A stretch of DNA of 17,124 bases from contig JAPOXB010000164.1 of the NCBI GenBank assembly GCA_026707335.1, positions 1-17,124 on the forward strand, given 5' to 3'. Source of the stretch: Chloroflexota bacterium. GTDB lineage: Bacteria; Chloroflexota; Dehalococcoidia; Bin125. Below, one piece after another: positions 1 through 6,978 of the stretch. Position numbers and translations under genes: made by a program. The notes under the pieces are model-generated. The model had not been told where the DNA came from. It did not search any database and worked only from the letters and a program-made list of their open reading frames with translations. Within the stretch, counting starts at the first letter, position 1. The number at the start of each line of letters is the position of its first letter.

Positions 1-1107
1 CCGGCCGCGGCCCCCGCCGCGGCGAGCGCGCCCACGCCCACTCCGGCCCCGGCCCCAGACGCCGGCTCGCCCGACGGCGCACCGAGCGAACCCGGGCGTG
101 CCTCTCCCGCCGTCAAGAGGCTGGCCGCCTCGCACGGCCTCGACCTGGGGGCGATCGTCGGCAGCGGCGTCGGCGGGCGCATCCTGCGCTCGGACGTCGA
201 GCAGGCGGCGGCGGCCGCGGCGGCGCCCCCCGCGCCGGCGGGGCCCGTGAAGGCGTCGCCGGCCGCCAAGCGGCTGGCCCGCGAGCACGACCTGGACCTC
301 GCGAGCGTGAACGGCACGGGTCCGGGCGGCCGCATCGTCACGGAGGATGTCGAGGCCGCGCTGGCGGCGGCCCCGGCGGCGGCGGAGGCCCCGGCCGCGA
401 CTGCCGCCGAAGGCGAGACGCTCCCCTACCGCGGCATGCGCCGCACGATCGGCGGGCGCATGCACGCCTCGCTGCAGGAGATGGCGCAGCTGACCATGGC
501 GATGGACGCCGATATGACGCGCGCCGTCGACCTGCGCCGGGAGCTGCTCGACCTCTGGTCCGATCGGGAGTTGCGCCCCACCTACACCGACTTCGTGATG
601 AAGGCCGCCGCGCTCGCGCTGCGCGCGCATCCGCGCCTCAACGCGGAACTCCGCGACGATGAGATCGTCCTGCACCCGCGGATCCACGTCGGCTTCGCGG
701 TCGCGCTGGACGAGGGGCTGATCGTCCCGGTCACCCGCGACACCGACGCCCTGCCGCTCGACGAACTCGCGCCGATCAGCGCCGATCTCGCGGCGCGGGC
801 CCGCGAGCGCCGCCTGGGCCCCGACGACCTCACCGGCGGCACGTTCACCGTCACCACCCTGGGGATGTACGGCATCGACGTCTTCACGCCGATCATCAAC
901 CCGCCGCAGGCCGCCATCCTGGGCGTGGGCCGGATCAGCGATCGGCCCGTCCTCCGCGGCGAGAGCGGCACGGACGTGGAGCGGCGCTCGTTCATGACGC
1001 TGAGCCTGACCATCGACCATCGCGTCGTCGATGGCGCGCCGGCGGCGGAGTTCCTGCGCGACGTGAAGGGCATCCTGGAGCGGCCGTCGCAGCTCATCCT
1101 GCCCTGA
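1..1107 (+). CDS. 2-oxoacid dehydrogenase complex E2, dihydrolipoamide acyltransferase (5' end missing)
   Basis: The reading frame is open from base 1, so the start and the N-terminal lipoyl domain lie outside the window; the GTG at 247 is internal. Visible order: Ala/Pro-rich linker (1-96), a peripheral subunit-binding domain (about 97-213, ASPAVKRLA...GVGGRIL..DV), a short Ala/Pro linker, a second such domain (about 247-366, ASPAAKRLA...GPGGRIV..DV), another linker, then the catalytic acyltransferase domain from about 420 to the stop. The active-site signature HRVVDG is at 1018-1035, with His and Asp as in the family. E2 transfers the acyl group from lipoyl-lysine to CoA and is the core of pyruvate, 2-oxoglutarate or branched-chain complexes; the substrate cannot be told here. 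Two binding domains in tandem are unusual, since most E2 chains have one. It converges on uppP with a 25-bp gap. Confidence 0.93.
   Translation, partial: PAAAPAAASAPTPTPAPAPDAGSPDGAPSEPGRASPAVKRLAASHGLDLGAIVGSGVGGRILRSDVEQAAAAAAAPPAPAGPVKASPAAKRLAREHDLDLASVNGTGPGGRIVTEDVEAALAAAPAAAEAPAATAAEGETLPYRGMRRTIGGRMHASLQEMAQLTMAMDADMTRAVDLRRELLDLWSDRELRPTYTDFVMKAAALALRAHPRLNAELRDDEIVLHPRIHVGFAVALDEGLIVPVTRDTDALPLDELAPISADLAARARERRLGPDDLTGGTFTVTTLGMYGIDVFTPIINPPQAAILGVGRISDRPVLRGESGTDVERRSFMTLSLTIDHRVVDGAPAAEFLRDVKGILERPSQLILP
97..366 (+). repeat. Tandem duplication of the peripheral subunit-binding domain in E2
   Basis: Two copies of an approximately 40-residue module read in the same frame: ASPAVKRLAASHGLDL followed by GxGxGGRIL and DVEQA, then ASPAAKRLAREHDLDL followed by GxGPGGRIV and DVEAAL. 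Equivalent ASP triplets start at 100 and 253, so the repeat period is 153 bp (51 codons). The copies have diverged at the DNA level, so this is an old protein-level duplication rather than a recent slip. Established knowledge: this small three-helix domain anchors E3 (and in some complexes E1) to the E2 core. Confidence 0.85.
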
Positions 1108-1132
1108 GCGCCGCCGACGGACGCCGGCGTAC

Positions 1133-1963
1133 CTACAGCCCCGCCGCCCGCGCCGCGAGCACGGCCACCCCCGCCGCCAGGCAGTAGACGACGAAGACGC
1201 GCAGGGAGTGCGCCCGCACCAGCGCCAGCAGTCCCCGGATCGCCACCACCGCCACCGCGAAGGAGACGGCCGCTCCCAGCGCCATCTCGCCCACGCCGAC
1301 GCCCGCCTCGGCGCCGTCCGTCGCCAGCTGGTAGGCGGCCCACAGACCGGCCCCGCCGATCGCCGGCGCCGCCAGATAGAGCGCGAACAGGGCCGACCCT
1401 TCGCGCGACACGTCGTGCAGCATGCCCGCCGCCATGCACATGCCCGAGCGCGAGACGCCCGGCAGCACCGCCACCGCCTGCGCCACGCCGACGCGTAGGC
1501 TGTCCCGCGCCCCGATCGTCGCCAGGGCGCGCGTGCGACGGCCGAAGCGGTCGGCGGCCCCGAGCATCACGCCCGTGCCGATCAGGAAGGCGCCCACCCA
1601 GGTGGGGTCGCGCAGCGGGCCGTCGAGGGCGTCGCGCACGGCGAGGCCCACGACGGCCAAGGGCAGCGTCGCCACGACGACCAGCGTCAGCAGTCGCGAC
1701 GGCGGCAGCCCGCTGCCGCCCGCGCTGCCCGTCCCGAGCGACCGCCGTCCGGCGAGGCCGGCCAGCAGCGCCCATGCCTCCGCCCGGAACACGACGACGA
1801 GCGCCAGCAGCGTGCCCAGGTGCACCGCGACGTCGAAGGCGACGCCGGGGTCGTCGGCGCCCAGGATCCAGGCCCCCAGCACCAGGTGCCCGCTGCTGCT
1901 GACCGGCAGGAACTCCGTCACCCCCTGCACGACCGCCAGGATGATGACCTCCAGGATCGACAT
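1133..1963 (-). CDS. uppP: Undecaprenyl-diphosphatase (BacA/UppP family)
   Basis: Predicted 276-aa polytopic membrane protein, a normal length for the family. It dephosphorylates undecaprenyl diphosphate at the membrane to recycle the lipid carrier for peptidoglycan and other envelope polymers, and overproduction is known to give bacitracin resistance. Both signature motifs are present: QGVTEFLPVSSSGH at residues 13-26 (catalytic Glu17 and the Ser-rich stretch) and PGVSRSG at 168-174 (Arg172). The residues after the second motif read MCMAAG where most members have a Thr two positions on, a mild deviation. The chosen ATG (complement of 1961-1963) starts exactly where family members begin; a GGAAGG sits about 14 nt upstream, rather far. 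The gene converges with the E2 gene and is divergent from the redox operon. Confidence 0.95.
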   Translation of the reverse strand: MSILEVIILAVVQGVTEFLPVSSSGHLVLGAWILGADDPGVAFDVAVHLGTLLALVVVFRAEAWALLAGLAGRRSLGTGSAGGSGLPPSRLLTLVVVATLPLAVVGLAVRDALDGPLRDPTWVGAFLIGTGVMLGAADRFGRRTRALATIGARDSLRVGVAQAVAVLPGVSRSGMCMAAGMLHDVSREGSALFALYLAAPAIGGAGLWAAYQLATDGAEAGVGVGEMALGAAVSFAVAVVAIRGLLALVRAHSLRVFVVYCLAAGVAVLAARAAGL

Positions 1964-2197
1964 CGCGCGTCGGGCCGCCTTCCATCGCGCGCTTGGGCAC
2001 GGCGCAGGTCCAGCGTGCCGCCCGCCTCGGTGAAGCGCCATCCCGCGCCGCGCGGCGTGCATCGCTCGGGAACAGGTGACAGAATGGGGCCGTGGCGATA
2101 CCGTTTCGCCACTGTGCCATAATCGCCTGCGGCGATTCTGGTTCGCGCTGCGCGCCCGCGCGGCCGAAGGACGCGGCGCGCCACCCGCGACGGGGGG
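1964..2197. other. Divergent intergenic region between uppP and the redox operon
   Basis: This 234-bp stretch holds no convincing gene; open frames crossing it are antisense extensions of flanking genes and lack family features. It must contain the promoters for uppP (leftward) and the FrhB-like/korAB operon (rightward). The right half carries two perfect inverted repeats and a CATAAT hexamer, listed separately. I see no clear terminator or RNA gene. Confidence 0.6.
2092..2137 (+). promoter_or_regulatory. Putative promoter/operator: two perfect inverted repeats around a CATAAT hexamer
   Basis: GTGGCGA (2092-2098) pairs with TCGCCAC (2106-2112) across a 7-bp spacer. AATCGCC (2121-2127) pairs with GGCGATT (2131-2137) across 3 bp. 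All four arms share the core TCGCC/GGCGA, so this looks like two operator dyads of the same half-site. A -10-like CATAAT lies at 2118-2123 and overlaps the second dyad; there is no good -35 at 17 bp (GCGATA, 2095-2100). Inference: a repressor or activator site controlling the downstream operon, whose start is at 2198. The second dyad could instead form a 7-bp hairpin in the leader RNA. Confidence 0.4.
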
Positions 2198-3496
2198 ATG
2201 ACGATGGCCGATCTGGCCCGCTCCGACGCCGTCCTCACGCGCTACCGCTCCCTCGTCGAGGGCGGCACGCCCCCGTCCGAGTGGGCCTTCGCCTGGCGCA
2301 CCGAGATCAACCGCGGCGGCTTCGACGCCTACGACTTCCTGATGCGCGAGGTGGTCGACACGGGCAAGTGCGTCGGCTGCGCGGCCTGCGTCACGATCTG
2401 CCCCACGGACGTCTTCGACTACGTGAACGAGGAGCCCGTCGACACGCGCGGCGAGGCCTGCGTGCACTGCGTGCTCTGCGCCGACGTCTGCCCGGTGCTC
2501 AGCCCGCCCGACCACACGATCGCCGACGTCGTGCACTACCGCGAGCCCAAGCTCGACGAGGGATACGGCATCTACTCCTACGAGTACCTGGTGCGCGCGA
2601 CCAAGCCCGAGATCGCGGCCCGCGCCCAAGACGGGGGGCTGATCAGCGCCATCCTGCTGCACCAACTCGAGCAGGGCGGGATCAACGGCGCCGTGGTTGG
2701 CGACATCTTGCCGGACGACCCCCAAGTGGGCACGCATCTGCTGGCCACCACGCCGGACGAGATCCTGAACGCGCGCGGATCCCGCTACACGTACTCCCCC
2801 AACACCGTGGCGCTGAGCGAGGCGATCGAGCGGGACATCAAGCCGATCGCCGTCGTCGGGGTGCCCTGCCAGGTCGACGGCATCCGCCAGCAGCAGCACT
2901 CCGGCATCCGCCTGGCGATGAACAAGTGGTACCGGGAGAACATCAAGCTGGTGCTGGGGCTGTTCTGCTCCGAGGCCTTCACGCACGAGTCGATCGCCGC
3001 CATCGCGCGGGAGTCCGGCCGCCACCGCAAGGAGATCGACAACATCAACATCAAGGGCAAGGTGATCATCCGCTTCACCGACGGCGAGGTGGAGGAGCGG
3101 TCGCTGAAGGAGTTCCAGCAGTACGCCCGCCCCGCCTGCCTCTACTGCCAGGACTACGCCACCGACCAGGCCGACATCGGCGCGGGCGGCATCGGCCTCG
3201 ACGGCTGGACCTACACCGTCGTGCGCACCGAGGCCGGGCACGAGGCCTTCCAGGCCTGCCTCGACGCCGGCTGGCTTGAGGTGCGCCCGGTCTCCGACGC
3301 GCCGCGTAGCAAGCCGCTGCTCCAGCGCCTGTCGGGCTTCAAGCGCGACAAGCTGCCGCCGCCGCTGCTGCCCACCGTCGAGGAGCGCCGCGCGACCGGC
3401 CAGATGGACCCCAAGGGCTTCCGCCTGTCGAAGATGAAGAAGAAGGCCGAGGAGGAAGCCGCCGCCAAGGCCGCGGGGAACGGCAGCGCCGTATGA
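2198..3496 (+). CDS. Two [4Fe-4S] ferredoxin domain plus FrhB/FdhB-family protein (coenzyme F420 hydrogenase beta-like)
   Basis: Predicted 432-aa soluble redox protein. Residues 58-68 (Cys58, 61, 64, 68) and 88-98 (Cys88, 91, 94, 98) form two classic CxxCxxCxxxCP ferredoxin motifs. They are followed by the FrhB N-terminal region (GVPCQVDGIR at 221-230) and the FrhB C-terminal region (RPACLYCQDY at 311-320, then ADIGAGGIG). FrhB/FdhB proteins carry FAD and Fe-S and exchange electrons with F420 or other carriers. The C-terminus is a charged Lys/Glu/Ala tail. A GGGGGG run at 2192-2197 abuts the ATG at 2198 but is well spaced for the in-frame ATG at 2204, which may be the true start. The stop overlaps the next ATG by 4 bp (ATGA), so it is translationally coupled to the oxidoreductase and is probably its electron-transfer partner; the acceptor is an inference. 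Confidence 0.85.
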   Translation: MTMADLARSDAVLTRYRSLVEGGTPPSEWAFAWRTEINRGGFDAYDFLMREVVDTGKCVGCAACVTICPTDVFDYVNEEPVDTRGEACVHCVLCADVCPVLSPPDHTIADVVHYREPKLDEGYGIYSYEYLVRATKPEIAARAQDGGLISAILLHQLEQGGINGAVVGDILPDDPQVGTHLLATTPDEILNARGSRYTYSPNTVALSEAIERDIKPIAVVGVPCQVDGIRQQQHSGIRLAMNKWYRENIKLVLGLFCSEAFTHESIAAIARESGRHRKEIDNINIKGKVIIRFTDGEVEERSLKEFQQYARPACLYCQDYATDQADIGAGGIGLDGWTYTVVRTEAGHEAFQACLDAGWLEVRPVSDAPRSKPLLQRLSGFKRDKLPPPLLPTVEERRATGQMDPKGFRLSKMKKKAEEEAAAKAAGNGSAV

Positions 3497-5277
3497 CAAC
3501 CATCGACGCCCCCCGATACACCGCACGCCACATCGACGACTTGAACATGATCTGCTCCGGCCAGGGCGGCGACGGCTCCCTGACCGTGACCACGGTCCTG
3601 GCCGACCTGCTGCGCCGGGACGGGCTGCACGTCTACACCGAGCGCGACGTCCTCTCGCGCATCAAGGGGGGCTACGCCGCCGCCTCGCTGCGCGCCTCTG
3701 CGCCCGAGCGCCACGCCATGGGCGACCACCTGGAGGTCGTGGTGGCGTTCGAGGAGCAGGGCGTGCGCCGCGCCATCCCCCGCCTCGCGCACGACGCCGT
3801 CGTCGTCTTCGACAGCTCCGAGGGCAACCTGCCGGAGGGTCTGCTGCCCGACGGCGCGCGGCTGCTCGCCGCGCCCATGGGCCGCTACGCCGTGCGCGAC
3901 CTGGGACGCACGCTCTACAAGAACATGATCGCCACCGGCATCGTCACGCGCGCGCTGGGCATCCCCGACGACGAGGTCCGCGACGCGCTGCGCACCCGCT
4001 TCAAGCGGCTGGGGCAGCCCATCCTGGGTTACAACCTGCAGGCCCTCGACCTGGGCTTCGGCGCGGCCGAAGACCTGCAGGTCGGCGAGGGGCTCTACAA
4101 CGTCACGCAGACCCACGGCAGCGAGCGCATCCAGCTGACCGGCAACGAGGCGCTGGCCTTCGGCTTCCTCGTCGCGGGCGGGCGCTTCTTCACCGGCTAC
4201 CCTATCACCCCGGCCACCGACATCCTCGACTGGCTGCAGAAGTGGCTGCCGCAGTTCGGCGGCATCGCCCGCCAGGCCGAGGACGAGCTGGCCGCCATCA
4301 ACATGGCGATCGGCGCCGCGCTGACGGGCGTGCGCTCCATGACCGGTACCTCCGGCCCCGGCCTCGCCCTCATGCAGGAGGGCGTCAGCCAGGCGGGCAG
4401 TGGCGAGATCCCGCTCGTCATCGTCGACACGCAGCGCAGCGGCCCCTCGACCGGCATGCCGACCAAGCCCGAGCAGTCCGACATCAACCTCATGTGCTTC
4501 GGCGGCAACGGCGACTTCCCCCGCATCGTCGTCGCGCCCGGCAGCGTGCAGGACTGCTTCGAGATCGGCATCCAGGCCACGAACCTGGCCGAGCAGTTCC
4601 AGATCCCCGTCTACGTCGCGATGGACCAGGGCACCTGCCAGAACCTCGCCACGATCGAGCCCTTCGACCTGGACAGCATCGAGATCGACCGCGGCAAGCG
4701 GCTCACCCAGGAGCAGGTCGACGCGCTCGGCCGCTACGACCGCTACGCCATCACCAGCGACGGCGTCTCGCCCTACACGGTGCCCGGCACGGCCCACGGC
4801 ATGTCCCTGGTCACCGGCAACGAGCGCTACCCCGACGGCACCGTCACGACCAACCCCGGCAACCGGCGCGTGATGGTCGCCAAGCGCGATCGCAAGCTCG
4901 AGACCGCCGTGCGCGGCGGCCACCTGCCCTCCTCCGTCCTCTGGGGCGACGCCGAGGCGGAGATCGGCGTGATCGGCGTGGGCGGCGCCTTCGGGCCCAT
5001 CCTGGAGGCGCTGGAGCGGCTCGAGGCGCGGGGCATCGCCGTGGCCTATCACCAGCCCCGCACGATCTGGCCGGTGCCGCGGGACACGGTCGAGTTCATC
5101 AACAGCCGCCGCCGGGTCTTCGTCGCGGAGTTGAACTCGGCCGCCCAGTTGGCCAAGCTCTTCATCCGCGAGGGCGCCGACCCGGCCAAGATCCAGCATG
5201 TGCTCCGCTTCGACGGGGAGCCCATGCGCCCCAACGACATCGTGGGGCCCATCGCGTCCTACTGCGGGCAGCAGTAG
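3493..5277 (+). CDS. korA: 2-oxoacid:ferredoxin oxidoreductase, fused gamma-alpha subunit
   Basis: Predicted 594 aa. Residues 1-200 are the gamma (catalytic, CoA-proximal) domain with the GQGGDGS loop at 23-29 and RIKGGYA near 56-62. Residues from about 215 are the alpha (pyrimidine-binding) domain with GYPITPATDILDW at 235-247, the stretch around EDELAAINMAIG at 263-274, GTSGPG at 285-290 and the loop QRSGPSTGMPTKPEQSD at 314-330. This gamma-alpha fusion is the usual layout of two-subunit 2-oxoglutarate/2-oxoacid:ferredoxin oxidoreductases, which convert a 2-oxoacid plus CoA to acyl-CoA, CO2 and reduced ferredoxin. The alpha-subunit loops resemble the 2-oxoglutarate-type group, but substrate is not proven. 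The start overlaps the upstream stop (ATGA), with GGGGAA about 12 nt upstream. The beta partner follows after 27 bp. Confidence 0.93.
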   Translation: MTTIDAPRYTARHIDDLNMICSGQGGDGSLTVTTVLADLLRRDGLHVYTERDVLSRIKGGYAAASLRASAPERHAMGDHLEVVVAFEEQGVRRAIPRLAHDAVVVFDSSEGNLPEGLLPDGARLLAAPMGRYAVRDLGRTLYKNMIATGIVTRALGIPDDEVRDALRTRFKRLGQPILGYNLQALDLGFGAAEDLQVGEGLYNVTQTHGSERIQLTGNEALAFGFLVAGGRFFTGYPITPATDILDWLQKWLPQFGGIARQAEDELAAINMAIGAALTGVRSMTGTSGPGLALMQEGVSQAGSGEIPLVIVDTQRSGPSTGMPTKPEQSDINLMCFGGNGDFPRIVVAPGSVQDCFEIGIQATNLAEQFQIPVYVAMDQGTCQNLATIEPFDLDSIEIDRGKRLTQEQVDALGRYDRYAITSDGVSPYTVPGTAHGMSLVTGNERYPDGTVTTNPGNRRVMVAKRDRKLETAVRGGHLPSSVLWGDAEAEIGVIGVGGAFGPILEALERLEARGIAVAYHQPRTIWPVPRDTVEFINSRRRVFVAELNSAAQLAKLFIREGADPAKIQHVLRFDGEPMRPNDIVGPIASYCGQQ

Positions 5278-5304
5278 CGCCCGGCGACGGAAGGCGGAAG
5301 CCGC

Positions 5305-6180
5305 ATGACCACGCTGACCACCGAACCCCACGTGACGCAGACCTTCCCCATCAAGGACACGATCTGGTGCGCGGGCTGCGGCCACTTCAGCGTGCTCAAC
5401 GCCCTCGACGGGTCCTTCGGGCGGCTGGGCATCGACGGCAAGGACGCACTTGTCGTCGCCGGCATCGGCTGCTCGGGGACCATCCAGAACCACGTGCCGG
5501 CCTACGGCTACCACGCCCTGCACGGGCGCGCGCTGCCCAGCGCGGCCGGCGCCAAGATGGCCAACCCGGAGCTGACCGTCATCGCAGCCGGCGGCGACGG
5601 CGACGGCCTCGCCATCGGCGGCGGCCACCTGATGCACACCTTCCGCAACAACCCGTCCATCGCCTACATCATCATGAACAACAGCACCTACGGGCTGACG
5701 AAGGGCCAGGCCTCGCCCACCAGCCAGGGCGGCTTCCGGGGCTTCGCCGCCCGCGAGCAGGTCGACCCGGTGATGCTGGGCCTCAGCATCCCCGCCACGA
5801 CCTTCCTGGCGCGCAGCTACTCGGGCGACGGCGACCAGCTGGAGCAGCTCACCGACGCCGCCATCCGCCACGCCAACGCCGGCCGCGGCTTCGCCTTCCT
5901 CGAAGTCATCTCGCCCTGCGTCGCCTACAACGACCGCTACCACGAGTGGCCCGCCCACCTCGTCGACGTGGCCCGCACGCCCGGCTACGACCCCCGCGAC
6001 CGGGCCGGCGTCTTCACGCAACTGCTGTCCTGGGACGAGGAGGGCCGCGTCCCCACCGGCCTGCTCTTCCTCAACGAGGACGCCCCCCTCGCCGACGCCG
6101 CCGGCCCCGCCCAGCAGGACGTCGACCCCGCCTCGAATCGGGAGGCGTACCGGAAGGTCCTCGCGTCGTTCCAGGCGTAG
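5305..6180 (+). CDS. korB: 2-oxoacid:ferredoxin oxidoreductase, TPP-binding beta subunit
   Basis: Predicted 291 aa, normal for the two-subunit enzymes. It binds thiamine diphosphate and one [4Fe-4S] cluster. Visible: WCAGCG at 21-26 (Cys22, Cys25), IGCSG at 54-58 (Cys56), HGRALPSAAGAK at 73-84, the TPP/Mg site GGDGDGLAIGGG at 96-107 with downstream MNNSTYG at 124-130, and SPCVAYN with Cys205. The Cys spacing 22/25/56/205 closely parallels that of the structurally known archaeal two-subunit enzymes, so the cluster is probably intact. The ATG has a GGCGGAAG just upstream (5293-5300). It is the last gene of the redox operon; a lower-GC pair follows immediately. Confidence 0.95.
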   Translation: MTTLTTEPHVTQTFPIKDTIWCAGCGHFSVLNALDGSFGRLGIDGKDALVVAGIGCSGTIQNHVPAYGYHALHGRALPSAAGAKMANPELTVIAAGGDGDGLAIGGGHLMHTFRNNPSIAYIIMNNSTYGLTKGQASPTSQGGFRGFAAREQVDPVMLGLSIPATTFLARSYSGDGDQLEQLTDAAIRHANAGRGFAFLEVISPCVAYNDRYHEWPAHLVDVARTPGYDPRDRAGVFTQLLSWDEEGRVPTGLLFLNEDAPLADAAGPAQQDVDPASNREAYRKVLASFQA

Positions 6181-6219
6181 GGCGTGGCGGGCGTGGACGC
6201 TGCGCGAACCATCGCGACC

Positions 6220-6978
6220 ATGCCGTCGGCGACGGCCCACCTGCACGACTTCGGGACCGGCCAGACCGAGCCGCAACTGTTCGCATGCTCAGACGGAGTT
6301 GATCGAGTCCTCAAGCTCCAGGGCATAGCTCCCGGCTCTTCATTGGCGTCGGACTGGGTCGGTTCCCTGCTCGCTGTAGCGCTCCAGGTGCACACGCCGG
6401 CGCCGGTACTGGTCGACGTCGATGAAGTAGCGATCGCCACGTTGGCCCGCGCACAGCGTGACCGGGCGCGCCCGGGCGTGGCGTTCGCGACGACTTACGT
6501 GCGTACCTCCTCGACCGTGATAGGGCTCAGCACGATCACTGCCTGCCCGAATCACGCCGAACTGCTCTCACGCCTGCTCATACTGGACATGTGGATCGGA
6601 ACCGAAGACCGGATGAACCCGGACTTCGGGCGGAACCTGCTGGTGGACAACGTGGACGGCACACGCAGCTTGATGGCGATCGATTTCGGGATGGCCTTCG
6701 CGCCGGTGCTGTTCAAGATGGTTGGCGCTCAGCCGGATGCCGCACACATCAGCTTCCGCTTTCCCCCGGGAATCCGGCCATTGCTGGCTCGCGAGCACGT
6801 CCGCAGCGCCATCTCGGATGCCGAAGCGATCACGCAGGCAGCCCTCGTGCGGTACGCTTCCACGACACCGAGCGATTGGATCGGTGACGAGACCAAGAGT
6901 GCTCTTGTCTCGTTCCTCCTGGCCCGCCAGCCTCACCTGCGCGCGACGGTGAGCCAAGTCCTAGGGCTGTCGGTATGA
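6220..6978 (+). CDS. HipA-like kinase (HipA_2-type family)
   Basis: Predicted 252 aa from the ATG at 6220. Longer in-frame GTG starts exist at 6184 and 6193; I prefer the ATG because the recognisable family start (about ATAHLHDFG) then lies a few residues in, although no clear ribosome site precedes it. Numbered from the GTG at 6184: VLKLQG with candidate ATP-binding Lys44, the SDWVGSLLA helix at 56-64, catalytic-loop-like DMWIGTEDR at 135-143 (Asp142), GRNLLV at 149-154 (Asn151) and AIDFGMAF at 165-172 (metal-binding Asp167). These match a HipA-type serine/threonine kinase fold, and catalytic residues look intact. No DNA-binding HipB-like partner is adjacent. The stop overlaps the DUF3037 start by 4 bp, so the two are made together. 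The target is unknown. Confidence 0.72.
   Translation: MPSATAHLHDFGTGQTEPQLFACSDGVDRVLKLQGIAPGSSLASDWVGSLLAVALQVHTPAPVLVDVDEVAIATLARAQRDRARPGVAFATTYVRTSSTVIGLSTITACPNHAELLSRLLILDMWIGTEDRMNPDFGRNLLVDNVDGTRSLMAIDFGMAFAPVLFKMVGAQPDAAHISFRFPPGIRPLLAREHVRSAISDAEAITQAALVRYASTTPSDWIGDETKSALVSFLLARQPHLRATVSQVLGLSV

Noticed and set aside
1108..1132. Possible bidirectional terminator between E2 and uppP (CGCCG 1109-1113 with CGGCG 1125-1129)
   Set aside because: The stem is only 5 bp with an 11-nt loop and no T tract, which is expected by chance in sequence this GC-rich.
582..2120. Long open frame antisense to the E2 gene and shifted against uppP
   Set aside because: It is Arg/Gly-rich low-complexity sequence without family motifs, typical of shadow frames in high-GC DNA, and overlaps two clearly recognised genes.
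3211..6276. About 1000-codon open frame antisense to the redox operon
   Set aside because: Composition is Ala/Gly/Asp/His-rich shadow translation, no motif is visible, and the plus strand carries korA and korB with full catalytic motifs.
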